64,000 nucleotides of DNA, taken from contig NZ_BMLY01000005.1 in NCBI RefSeq assembly GCF_014645555.1, positions 62,001 through 126,000 on the forward strand, written 5' to 3'. Shown here piece by piece: positions 26,608 to 34,233 of this stretch (its first letter is position 1; each line of letters opens with the position of its first letter). Source of the DNA: Silvimonas amylolytica (GTDB taxonomy: Bacteria > Pseudomonadota > Gammaproteobacteria > Burkholderiales > Chitinibacteraceae). Both the position numbers and the translations under genes were made by a program. The notes under the pieces were generated by a model. That model did no database searches and was not told the DNA's origin. It saw only the letters and a list, made by a program, of their open reading frames with translations.

Positions 26608-26991
26608 ATGAACAAGTTTACTGCTTCCATCGTTTTTGCTGCTGTTGCTGCTACCGCCGCCCTGTCGGCACAAGCTGCTGATCTGCAACCCTGGCAACGT
26701 GCTGCTGGTGCCGCTCAGAACTACAGCGCCCAGATCGACAAGCAACCAGGTCGTGCCCCGTTCAGCGGCCGCGTGACCGAAGCCAAGCCACAAGTGCTGG
26801 CTTCCTGGCAACGTGCTGCTGCTGCGGATCAGAACTTTACCTCGCAACCCAAGCAACAACCGGGTCGCGCACCGTTCAGCACCCACGCTGTTGAACCGGC
26901 CACCCCGGCAACCGCCGCCAAGTGGCAAGTGGCTGCAAACGCAGAACAGAACTTTGCTGCGCAAATCAACGAACGTACCGCCTTCAACTAA
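26608..26991 (+). CDS. Small secreted protein with three internal WQ-QN repeats
   Basis: A 127-residue exported protein of unknown function. The signal peptide ends ALSAQA/A near residue 23. The mature part is three imperfect repeats with Trp at residues 29, 67 and 106: WQRAAGAAQNYSAQ, WQRAAAADQNFTSQ and WQVAANAEQNFAAQ. The first two are each followed by QPGRAPFS. The period is 38-39 residues. The last repeat ends in NERTAFN. There are no cysteines. The ATG follows ACGGAG. A strong terminator follows, so it is a monocistronic, probably well expressed gene. Confidence 0.75.
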   Translation: MNKFTASIVFAAVAATAALSAQAADLQPWQRAAGAAQNYSAQIDKQPGRAPFSGRVTEAKPQVLASWQRAAAADQNFTSQPKQQPGRAPFSTHAVEPATPATAAKWQVAANAEQNFAAQINERTAFN

Positions 26992-27312
26992 ACACGTTTG
27001 AAGTCTGCAGTATCAAAAGCCCGCATTTTGCGGGCTTTTTTGTATCTTTTGGCATGTTATGACACATGTTAACGACCTTTTTGCCGACGTCGTTTTAGCC
27101 AGACATAGCCCGCACCGGTGTTGATGTTCAGGTATCCCCGGCTGCATATTGTTGCCTGAGCAATATTTGTGTCTGTCTTCTTCCTGTCACATTTCACTCG
27201 CATGATGCGCCCACCTTTCTGGCGGCTTTCCCAAGTTGTCGTCCAGTTTTGGATCTAAAAACCATAACGTTGTCACTCGTACTCACCAATCCACAAGATA
27301 CGGGGAGTATTC
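26992..27312. other. Intergenic region with terminator and lipoprotein leader
   Basis: About 320 bp. After the terminator at 27017 I see no gene. CTGTCACATTTCACTCGC near 27184 resembles half of a Pho box only. Confidence 0.4.
27017..27042 (+). terminator. Terminator after the small repeat protein
   Basis: AAGCCCGCA pairs with TGCGGGCTT across TTT, then a T-run. Confidence 0.85.
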
Positions 27313-29031
27313 ATGCAATTGCGTCAAATGATGATGCTGGGCACGCTGGTGCTCGGCAGCGCAGCACTCACCGCCTGCGGCGGTAGCTCTGGCGATGGTA
27401 GTTCCACTTCTGTTTCGGCACCGGTCGCAACACCGACCCCCACACCCGCGCCGTCTTCCAGCGCAACGCCCACGCCGACACCGGCACCGTCTGCAGCAAC
27501 GGCTTCGATCAAGTGGTCGCTGGATGCCGGCAATAGCCCGATCGCCGCGAAAATCAACTCGGGCACGGCCATTGGCAAGGGCGCGGGCGGTACGCCATTT
27601 ACTCTGGACAAGCTGGTGGGTGATGCCAACAACACCCAGAATGTGACCAATCCATTCCTCAGCACAGGCACGGTGCCGGACCCTGCGTACGGTTATTGCG
27701 ACTTTACCGCCAGCCCGGCTACACGGATTTCCTACGCGACTGTTGGCACATTTGTCACGCCGCCCACGGACCCGATGGTCAACATGGCGCCGTTCTATTT
27801 CCCGCTGGTCTACACCAGCAACCTGACCACCGCGGGCCACGTGACCACGACCAGCACGCCGCTGATTGGCCTGTTTGACTGGCGTCCGAAAGACATCAAC
27901 GAATCTGTGGTTGCTGCTGAATCCGACGACAACGGCAAGACCTGGTACTTCATGCAAAACGTACTGGAACTGAATCCGGGTTCCTGTCCGACCGATGTAC
28001 ACAGCACGTTTGCCTCAACGGATGCCGATGATGGCTGGGGCCATGCGTCCATCCTGCAATTGCCGGGAACGTCGGCGGCGACGGGCCAGATGCTGTACAC
28101 CCTGAATCGTGATCCGGCTCAGGTAGATGTCGCGCCGCTGAACGTGATCGCGCTGCCGCTGGCCAGTGCCAAGTTCCCGCTGTGGAATACCAACACCACC
28201 AACCCGGGTGGCCAGGATATCAACACCATCAGTACGGCCCTGACCAATACCGCCGGCGCAACCAACCCGGTCGTGGTCAAGCAAACCGTTGGCTTGCTGA
28301 ACCCGGATGGCATTCTGGCGGTGGTCCCGAATACGGACCCGACCAAGCCGACAACGGTGATCTACGTGCAGAAGATCCTGAACGGTGACAAAACGGGCAG
28401 CACGGCCATGCCGACCGCCAACCAGTGTACGGCGGCACCTTTCAGCGGCAAGACCAACCACGATATCTCCAACGTGCGTCTGGCAACGACCATGGATGGC
28501 ATCAACTTCATCGATCAAGGTGTGGTGAGCGGCCTGAACGATCCGACCTCGGTGGACTACAACAAGACTCGCTGGATCAGCCCGCGCGGTACGCTGATCG
28601 ACATCAATGGCGATGGTAGCCGCTGGGGCTTGTTGTTCTCTGGCGGTAACTGCCTGGACGGCGACTCTGATGCATTCCACTACATCGGCTATGCCGAGTC
28701 TACCGATCTGAAGAACTGGACGGTGTTCAACGACATCAACAGCCCGATCGCTTCGATCAACTCAATCACCACGACCAACCAGGGCGGCAACAAGAATACG
28801 GTGACGGTTCCGGCCAACACGCCAGTGATCCCGACCCAGCCGTGGTTTGCGCAGCGTCTGTATGCGCCGAGCGCCGTGCAGATTGATGCCACGCATTTGT
28901 CCATGACCTTCGCCGGCTATGCAGTGCAAACACCGGGCACCAACCTGATGAACTATCGCCAGATTGGCAACGTGATGCTGACCACCAGCAAGTCTCTGCC
29001 CAAAGCACCGAACAACATCAACAACCAGTAA
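27313..29031 (+). CDS. Secreted lipoprotein, possible beta-propeller (glycosidase-like)
   Basis: A 572-residue exported lipoprotein. The lipobox LTAC places the lipidated Cys at residue 22. A Pro/Thr/Ser-rich linker (APVATPTPTPAP and similar) reaches about residue 65. The globular part has repeated elements such as AESDDNGKTWYFMQNV, TTMDGINFIDQGVVSGLNDP, WISPRGTLIDINGDG and YAESTDLKNWTVFND. STDLKNWT and DNGKTW are typical of BNR/GH43-like five- or six-bladed propellers that act on glycans. No catalytic triad can be assigned with certainty. The linker closely resembles that of the phosphodiesterase lipoprotein at 32 kb. Function is inferred from fold hints only. Confidence 0.6.
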   Translation: MQLRQMMMLGTLVLGSAALTACGGSSGDGSSTSVSAPVATPTPTPAPSSSATPTPTPAPSAATASIKWSLDAGNSPIAAKINSGTAIGKGAGGTPFTLDKLVGDANNTQNVTNPFLSTGTVPDPAYGYCDFTASPATRISYATVGTFVTPPTDPMVNMAPFYFPLVYTSNLTTAGHVTTTSTPLIGLFDWRPKDINESVVAAESDDNGKTWYFMQNVLELNPGSCPTDVHSTFASTDADDGWGHASILQLPGTSAATGQMLYTLNRDPAQVDVAPLNVIALPLASAKFPLWNTNTTNPGGQDINTISTALTNTAGATNPVVVKQTVGLLNPDGILAVVPNTDPTKPTTVIYVQKILNGDKTGSTAMPTANQCTAAPFSGKTNHDISNVRLATTMDGINFIDQGVVSGLNDPTSVDYNKTRWISPRGTLIDINGDGSRWGLLFSGGNCLDGDSDAFHYIGYAESTDLKNWTVFNDINSPIASINSITTTNQGGNKNTVTVPANTPVIPTQPWFAQRLYAPSAVQIDATHLSMTFAGYAVQTPGTNLMNYRQIGNVMLTTSKSLPKAPNNINNQ

Positions 29032-29073
29032 ATAAACCAGCTCACGACCCGGGTTGCCGGGTCGGAACGCCAG

Positions 29074-29103
29074 AAACCCGCTGCTCATCGGCGGGTTTTT
29101 TCT
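29074..29103 (+). terminator. Terminator after the propeller lipoprotein
   Basis: AAACCCGC pairs with GCGGGTTT, followed by more T's. Confidence 0.8.
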
Positions 29104-29205
29104 TGGGCAAACACTGGCACAAATACCAGCAAGGGCTCAGGCATCGCTAAGTTTTCATCGGTATGGTCGGGACGTTTTACGCAAGACCGTACCAAGGAGA
29201 AAACC

Positions 29206-29232
29206 ATGTCCGCTTGCCAAGGCCACGCATGA
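29206..29232 (+). other. Possible eight-codon leader peptide coupled to the PAP2 gene
   Basis: ATG 29206 follows an excellent AAGGAG site, reads MSACQGHA and stops at TGA 29230, overlapping the PAP2 ATG as ATGA. It would allow translational coupling. A one-base frameshift in the sequence near here would instead fuse this start to PAP2. Confidence 0.35.
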
Positions 29233-29843
29233 TGGTGCTGGACCAACTGGAGCACGCTAACCGTGCTTTGTTTTTACTGATGAATGCCGCCAGCCAGCCA
29301 GGCCCGGTGATGATGCCGCTGGCTGTATTCGCGGCCAACGGGCTGATCTGGCTGATTCCCGCCATGCTGGTTGTGGGCTGGCTCAGTGGCCATGTGGCCA
29401 TCCGCCGGCTGGCGCTGGAAGCCGCACTGGCGGGTGCTTTGGGTTTGGTGATGGCTCAGATTGTGGGCCTTGTAATGCCGCACCCACGCCCGTTTGTGAT
29501 GGGTCTGGGGCACACATGGATTGAGCACGCACCGGATGCCTCCATGCCCAGCGATCACCTGACGCTGTTATGGAGCGTGGCGTGCAGTTTTTTGCTGAAC
29601 CCGTCAGCGCGCCGGCTGGGTGCCGCGTTGTGGCTTGCGGGTCTGCCCGTCGCGTGGGCGCGCATTTACCTGGGCGTGCATTTCCCGCTGGATATGGCGG
29701 GCGCGCTGGTGGTTTCCCTTTTGAGTGCAGCCATTTGCATGCAACAACGTGAGCATGTGGTGGCACTGGTCTTCAACCTCGCATTGCGTGTGTATCGCCT
29801 GATGTTTTCTTCGCTGATTGCGCAACACTGGTTGCGCCGATAG
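29229..29843 (+). CDS. PAP2-family membrane phosphatase (BcrC-type)
   Basis: A 204-residue inner-membrane phosphatase likely acting on undecaprenyl pyrophosphate or another lipid phosphate. It has about five hydrophobic segments and the three PAP2 motifs: C1 HPRPFVMG, C2 SMPSDHLTL (the PSDH form found in BcrC-like enzymes) and C3 ARIYLGVHFPLDMAGA. The start is unclear. The only strong ribosome site (AAGGAG at 29194) serves ATG 29206, which is out of frame and stops at 29230-29232, overlapping ATG 29229. It is followed by a two-component system on the same strand. Confidence 0.85.
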   Translation: MMVLDQLEHANRALFLLMNAASQPGPVMMPLAVFAANGLIWLIPAMLVVGWLSGHVAIRRLALEAALAGALGLVMAQIVGLVMPHPRPFVMGLGHTWIEHAPDASMPSDHLTLLWSVACSFLLNPSARRLGAALWLAGLPVAWARIYLGVHFPLDMAGALVVSLLSAAICMQQREHVVALVFNLALRVYRLMFSSLIAQHWLRR

Positions 29844-29848
29844 CAGCG

Positions 29849-29880
29849 TCGGGCTACGCGCATTTGCGTCTCTAGCCCGA
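29849..29880 (+). terminator. Hairpin between PAP2 and the response regulator
   Basis: TCGGGCTA pairs with TAGCCCGA; there is no long T-run, so readthrough into the two-component genes is possible. Confidence 0.45.
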
Positions 29881-29924
29881 ATCATCTTTCATACATGCAT
29901 GAATCCGTCAGGAGTAGAAGGCCC

Positions 29925-30590
29925 ATGCGGGTGTTGCTCGTCGAAGACGACCCCATGATTGGTGACGCCATCCAGTCCGCACTCAAGGACCAAACCTACG
30001 CGGTGGACTGGGTGCGTAATGGACAGATCGCGATCAATACGGTGGCTTGCCAGTATTACGACGCCGTATTGCTGGATCTGGGCTTGCCCGGCAAAGATGG
30101 TCTTGGTGTGCTGCAAAGTCTGCGCCGCCAGGGCAATGCGGTACCGGTATTGATCATTACCGCGCGGGACGCGTTGCCTGATCGCATTGATGGTCTGGAT
30201 GCCGGCGCCGATGATTACCTGCTCAAGCCCTTTGAGATGGCCGAGCTGCTGGCCCGCATTCGCGCCGTAATCCGCCGCAAGAACGGTGTGGTTTCACCCG
30301 TCATGACCAACGGTATCATCACGCTTGACCCATCCACGCGTGAGGCACAGGTCAAAGACGCCGACGCCGTCCGTTTATCCAACCGTGAGTTCGCGTTGTT
30401 GCAAGCCCTGTTGACCCGGCCGGGCGCCATCCTCTCGCGGACGGAACTGGAAGACCGCATCTACGGCTGGGGGGAGGAGGTCGAAAGTAATGTGATCGAA
30501 TTCCTCATTCACTCGTTACGCAAGAAACTGGGCAACACCATCATCAAGAACGTACGGGGCGTGGGATGGATGGTTTCAAAGGGCGAGTAA
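29925..30590 (+). CDS. OmpR/PmrA-type response regulator
   Basis: A 221-residue two-domain regulator. The receiver has acidic residues in VEDDP, the phospho-acceptor Asp51 in AVLLDLGLPGKDG, the conserved Thr (LIITARD) and Lys (YLLKPFE). The C-terminal winged helix shows LSNREFALLQALLTRPGAIL and SNVIEFLIHSLRKKLG, typical of the QseB/PmrA branch. ATG 29925 follows CAGGAG. The kinase gene overlaps its last 25 bp, so the two are translated together. Direct repeats matching this class of regulator lie just after the kinase gene. Confidence 0.92.
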   Translation: MRVLLVEDDPMIGDAIQSALKDQTYAVDWVRNGQIAINTVACQYYDAVLLDLGLPGKDGLGVLQSLRRQGNAVPVLIITARDALPDRIDGLDAGADDYLLKPFEMAELLARIRAVIRRKNGVVSPVMTNGIITLDPSTREAQVKDADAVRLSNREFALLQALLTRPGAILSRTELEDRIYGWGEEVESNVIEFLIHSLRKKLGNTIIKNVRGVGWMVSKGE

Positions 30591-31930
30591 TTAAAGACCC
30601 CGTCAGAAATTCGCTGCAAATCCGGCTTTCTTTATGGCTCTCCGCCGTGATTGTGCTGATTGCCATCGTGGCAGGCACATTTGCGTTCTTTAACGCCAAG
30701 GGAGAAGCCAACGAATTGCAGGACGACACGCTGCGGCAAGTGGCATCGTTGTTCGATGAACATCATTTGCCCTTGCCTGCACCGGGCACGCGCCGTGTCT
30801 TGAGCGAAGAGGAAGAAGACTCCCGCGTGGTGGTGCAGCAGCTCAAGCGCAATGATGCGACCACTGCTGACGTGGATATGGCTATTCCCGGTTTGCCCGA
30901 CTCCCTGGCGGATGGCCTGCAAACCGTGACTGCGGAAGATGAAGACTATCGCGTGCTGGTCAAAACCCTGAGTAACGGCGCGCGCATTGCGGTCTCGCAG
31001 GAAACCGACATCCGCAATGAAATTGCCCGGGCCAGCGCCTTGCGTACCTTGCTGCCATTTCTGGTGCTGGTGCCGGTGTTGCTGGTCGTGGTCTCCGTGC
31101 TGGTGCGGCATATGTTCAAACTGATTGCTGAACTCTCACGGGAGATCGATCAGCGCGAAGATCATGAACTGCACCCGATCAAACCCGAGTCGCTACCCAC
31201 GGAAATACGCCCGTTTCTGGTTGCCATCAATCGGCTACTGGGACGGGTGGCGCAATCCATGGATGCGCAGCGCCGCTTCGTGGCAGATGCCGCCCATGAA
31301 TTGCGCTCGCCACTGACTGCGTTGTCGCTGCAGGCAGAACGACTGGGTACGGCACCCATGTCTGACACGGCGCAAGAACGGTTGGCTGCGTTGCGGGGAG
31401 GCATCCAGCGCACACGGCAATTGCTGGATCAATTGCTGACCCTGGCGCGGGTACAAGACGCTGCCCATGCCCAGACTGAAACAACGCCGGTGCAGCAAAT
31501 TTTCCGACGCGTGCTTGAAGACCTCTTGCCGCTGGCAGAAGCGAAAAATATCGACATCGGTGTTGTGGGCGAGACAGAAGCCGAGGTGCATATGCATCCG
31601 GCGGAATTACACATCTTGCTCAAGAATCTGGTGGATAACGCCATCCGCTACACGCCAGCGGGTGGGCGGATTGATCTTTCTGTCGCGTGTGAGCCTGACG
31701 CCGTCACCGTGGTGATCGAAGACACCGGCCCTGGTATTCCGGAACACGAGCGAGACCGGGTGTTCGACCCGTTCTACCGCGTGCTGGGTTCAGATGAGAC
31801 GGGCTCCGGGCTGGGGTTGTCCATCGTGCAAGCCATTGTTGGTCGCGCCAGAGCGAAAATCGCACTGGAAGAGGCCGACGCATTGACGCACAGCGGACTG
31901 CGTGTGCGTATCACTTTCTTGCATTCGTAA
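30566..31930 (+). CDS. Sensor histidine kinase (QseC/PmrB-type)
   Basis: A 454-residue membrane kinase. TM1 is about residues 23-43 (LWLSAVIVLIAIVAGTFAFF), a periplasmic domain of about 120 residues follows, TM2 is near 158-178 (LLPFLVLVPVLLVVVSVLV), then the dimerisation domain with phospho-accepting His in FVADAAHELRSPLTAL. The ATP-binding part has the N box LKNLVDNAIRYTPAGG, G1 DTGPGIPEHERDRVFDPFYR and G2 GSGLGLSIV. The periplasmic region is rich in Glu/Asp (EEEEDSRVV), as seen in sensors of cations or cationic peptides; that reading is inference. It pairs with the overlapping response regulator. Confidence 0.92.
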   Translation: MDGFKGRVIKDPVRNSLQIRLSLWLSAVIVLIAIVAGTFAFFNAKGEANELQDDTLRQVASLFDEHHLPLPAPGTRRVLSEEEEDSRVVVQQLKRNDATTADVDMAIPGLPDSLADGLQTVTAEDEDYRVLVKTLSNGARIAVSQETDIRNEIARASALRTLLPFLVLVPVLLVVVSVLVRHMFKLIAELSREIDQREDHELHPIKPESLPTEIRPFLVAINRLLGRVAQSMDAQRRFVADAAHELRSPLTALSLQAERLGTAPMSDTAQERLAALRGGIQRTRQLLDQLLTLARVQDAAHAQTETTPVQQIFRRVLEDLLPLAEAKNIDIGVVGETEAEVHMHPAELHILLKNLVDNAIRYTPAGGRIDLSVACEPDAVTVVIEDTGPGIPEHERDRVFDPFYRVLGSDETGSGLGLSIVQAIVGRARAKIALEEADALTHSGLRVRITFLHS

Positions 31931-31931
31931 C

Positions 31932-31948
31932 TCTAAGTTTCATCTAAT
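31932..31948 (+). promoter_or_regulatory. PmrA/QseB-like direct repeat upstream of the phosphodiesterase lipoprotein
   Basis: TCTAAG-TTTCA-TCTAAT is a hexamer direct repeat with an 11-bp period, the geometry used by OmpR/PmrA-type regulators. It lies 2 bp after the kinase stop and 78 bp before the lipoprotein start, so the neighbouring regulator may control that gene. Confidence 0.4.
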
Positions 31949-32025
31949 ACAAACGAAAATACAGTTTCATGTCAGCTGTATATGCTGCGCCATCTTCTTT
32001 CTTTCCCTCACTGCGAGAACATGGC

Positions 32026-33684
32026 ATGAAACCGCTTCACGTTTTTTCCGCGACGGTGCTGGCTGCGGCTTTGGCCGGTTGCGGCGGCTCATCTGATTCT
32101 TCGTCTGTTTCCGCCCCGACCCCGACGCCCACACCGGTATCTAGCGCGGCAGTGAGTGCCAAACGCGTGTTACTGATTAGCGTGGATGGCATGCATCAGC
32201 AGGATATGGTCAATTGTCTGGCCAACAATACCTGCCCCAATCTGGCGGCACTGGCCAAAACCGGCGTGAACTATACCGGTGCCACGACGCCGGGCCTGTC
32301 GGATTCTTTTCCAGGCCTGGCAGCATTGTTGACCGGCGGTTCGCCCAAAACAGCCGGCTTGTTCTACGACGTGTCCTATGACCGCACCCTGTACGCACCG
32401 ACCGACACCACCTGCACCGGCGCGCAAGGCTGGAATGTGGTGTTTGATGAAACCACCGGCATCGATGCCTGGAACGGTGGTTCGCTGATCCATATGGACG
32501 GTGGCGGTGCGTTCAACCCGGATGCCATTCCGCATCAGAAAGTGAATGGCGTGTGCCAGCCGGTATATCCGCACAACTACATCAAAACCAACACCGTGTT
32601 TGAAGTCATCAAGGCCAGCCTGCCAGGCGCGCGTACCGCCTGGGCCGACAAGCACGCCTGGGGTTACGACTGGGTGAACGGCCCGTCTGGCAAAGGGGTG
32701 GATGACCTGGCCCGCACGGAAATCAACTCGATTGATGCCGCCACCGGTAAGGACTACACCGACGTCTATACCCACACCGAGACCTTCGACAACCTGCATG
32801 TGCAGGCCATCATTAACCAGATTGATGGCAAGGATTCGACCGGTGTGACGGCCAGCGTACCAACGCTGTTTGGCACTAATTTCCAGACGCTGAGCGTGGC
32901 GCAGAAAGCGACCAATGCCAGCGGTGGCGGCTATACCGATGCCAAATTCACACCAGGCGTGCAAGTGGCTGCGGCGATCAGCTACGTGGATACCGCCATC
33001 GGCAAGATGGTGGCTGAACTCAAGGCGCAAAACCTGTACAGCAGCACCATGATTGTCATTACCGCCAAGCACGGCCAGTCGCCGTCTGACCATAGCCTGC
33101 TGGTGAAAAACGGTGACACGCTGATGGCGCTGCTGGAGGCCAACAACTATCTGGATTCCAGCGGTAATTTTGGCCAGAACGCCACCACCAGCGGCAACCT
33201 GAACGATGGGACCGGTCTGGCCGGTACGGGCATGGTGCAGGATGACGATGTGGGCCTGATCTGGCTGCGTGACCAAAGCCAGCTTTCCGCTGTGCTGGCC
33301 ACGCTGAACGCCAACAACGGTTGTACCGGCACCGGCATCTGCGCCAACAACGCGCAAGCCTACATCTTGTCTGGTACCCAACTGGCCGCGAAGTTTGGTG
33401 ATCCGGCACAAGGCCGTACACCCGACATCATCGTCCAGCCGAACCCGGGCGTGATCTACACCAGCAGCACCAAAAAAGACGCAGAACATGGCGGGAACGC
33501 GCCAGACGATAGCCACGTCGCCTTGCTGGTGTCGTTCCCGACACTGACCGCAGCGACCAACACCAATGCGGTAGGCACAACGCAAGTCGCACCGACCATG
33601 CTCAAGGCGCTGGGCGTGGCCCCGACACTGCTGAACGCAGTGCAAGTGGAAGGCACCGTGGTACTGCCAGGTCTGGGTTTCTGA
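32026..33684 (+). CDS. Secreted lipoprotein of the alkaline phosphatase / nucleotide pyrophosphatase superfamily
   Basis: A 552-residue lipoprotein. The lipobox LAGC puts lipidated Cys at 19, followed by a Ser/Pro/Thr linker (SAPTPTPTPVSS). The catalytic domain starts with RVLLISVDGMHQQDMV (metal-binding Asp). A nucleophile region follows (TTPGLSDSFPGLAALLTGG), and later metal ligands in IVITAKHGQSPSDHS and KDAEHGGNAPDDSHVALL. This order fits the type I phosphodiesterase/nucleotide pyrophosphatase family. It would hydrolyse phosphodiesters at the cell surface. The linker resembles that of the propeller lipoprotein at 27.3 kb. The PmrA-like repeat upstream suggests control by the adjacent two-component system. 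Confidence 0.85.
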   Translation: MKPLHVFSATVLAAALAGCGGSSDSSSVSAPTPTPTPVSSAAVSAKRVLLISVDGMHQQDMVNCLANNTCPNLAALAKTGVNYTGATTPGLSDSFPGLAALLTGGSPKTAGLFYDVSYDRTLYAPTDTTCTGAQGWNVVFDETTGIDAWNGGSLIHMDGGGAFNPDAIPHQKVNGVCQPVYPHNYIKTNTVFEVIKASLPGARTAWADKHAWGYDWVNGPSGKGVDDLARTEINSIDAATGKDYTDVYTHTETFDNLHVQAIINQIDGKDSTGVTASVPTLFGTNFQTLSVAQKATNASGGGYTDAKFTPGVQVAAAISYVDTAIGKMVAELKAQNLYSSTMIVITAKHGQSPSDHSLLVKNGDTLMALLEANNYLDSSGNFGQNATTSGNLNDGTGLAGTGMVQDDDVGLIWLRDQSQLSAVLATLNANNGCTGTGICANNAQAYILSGTQLAAKFGDPAQGRTPDIIVQPNPGVIYTSSTKKDAEHGGNAPDDSHVALLVSFPTLTAATNTNAVGTTQVAPTMLKALGVAPTLLNAVQVEGTVVLPGLGF

Positions 33685-33691
33685 TCGGGTA

Positions 33692-33737
33692 ACCACAACG
33701 CAGCGTCACGCACGGGATGGTGGCGTCGCGTTGTGGT
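33692..33737 (+). terminator. Long hairpin after the phosphodiesterase lipoprotein
   Basis: ACCACAACGC pairs with GCGTTGTGGT; only a short weak T-run follows. Confidence 0.5.
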
Positions 33738-33828
33738 GTAAAAACCTGGACTAATGCTGGGCTAAGTCTGCCCCTGCATGCTGATAACACGGCCCGCTGA
33801 GCTTGGGGCCACCCGCACAGGAGGCAAT

Positions 33829-34089
33829 ATGAACGTCAACCTTAGCCCGGTGACCAGCAGCTATAGCGGCACCTCGTCATCCAGTAGCACCAGCGCGCTC
33901 ACGGCCGCTGCGCAAGAAGCCCGTGAAACACCGACGCAAACGGCACAAGAAGCCCGCAAGGGCGATCATCAGGCGCAACGCCTGCAAGCCAAAGAAGCCA
34001 AAACAGCCAGCAATGCGGCAGACAACGCCGGACAGCGCTCATCACTGGTGATTGGCAATAGTGGTCAGAACGTCGACATCAAGGTTTAG
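33829..34089 (+). CDS. Small Ser/Ala-rich protein of unknown function
   Basis: An 86-residue hydrophilic protein with no signal peptide and no cysteines. It begins with a Ser/Thr-rich stretch (SSYSGTSSSSSTSALTAAA), then a charged helical region (QEARKGDHQAQRLQAKEAKT), and ends in a short beta-like SSLVIGNSGQNVDIKV. A near-repeat QEARETPTQTA/QEARKGDHQAQ is visible. The ATG follows a perfect AGGAGG, so the gene is probably well translated. No family assigned. Confidence 0.65.
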   Translation: MNVNLSPVTSSYSGTSSSSSTSALTAAAQEARETPTQTAQEARKGDHQAQRLQAKEAKTASNAADNAGQRSSLVIGNSGQNVDIKV

Positions 34090-34145
34090 GCCAGTCGGCC
34101 TTTGAGCCGACCGCCAGCAAGGGTAATTCGGAGTGGACTGACTAT

Positions 34146-34173
34146 CGGGCGCAGATCACGCGCCCGTTTTTTT
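34146..34173 (+). terminator. Terminator after the small Ser/Ala-rich protein
   Basis: CGGGCGC pairs with GCGCCCG across seven bases, then seven T's. Confidence 0.85.
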
Positions 34174-34233
34174 GGGTGTGTTACCAGCGCTTTGACCTGC
34201 CGGAGAACGCTGGCACGCAGAGCGCGGCGTCCA

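Noticed and set aside
27184-27201. Pho box before the propeller lipoprotein
   Set aside because: Only the first heptamer (CTGTCAC) fits; the second half matches 3 of 7.
32170-33696. 508-codon minus-strand frame opposite the phosphodiesterase lipoprotein
   Set aside because: Antisense shadow; the plus-strand gene has lipobox and catalytic motifs.
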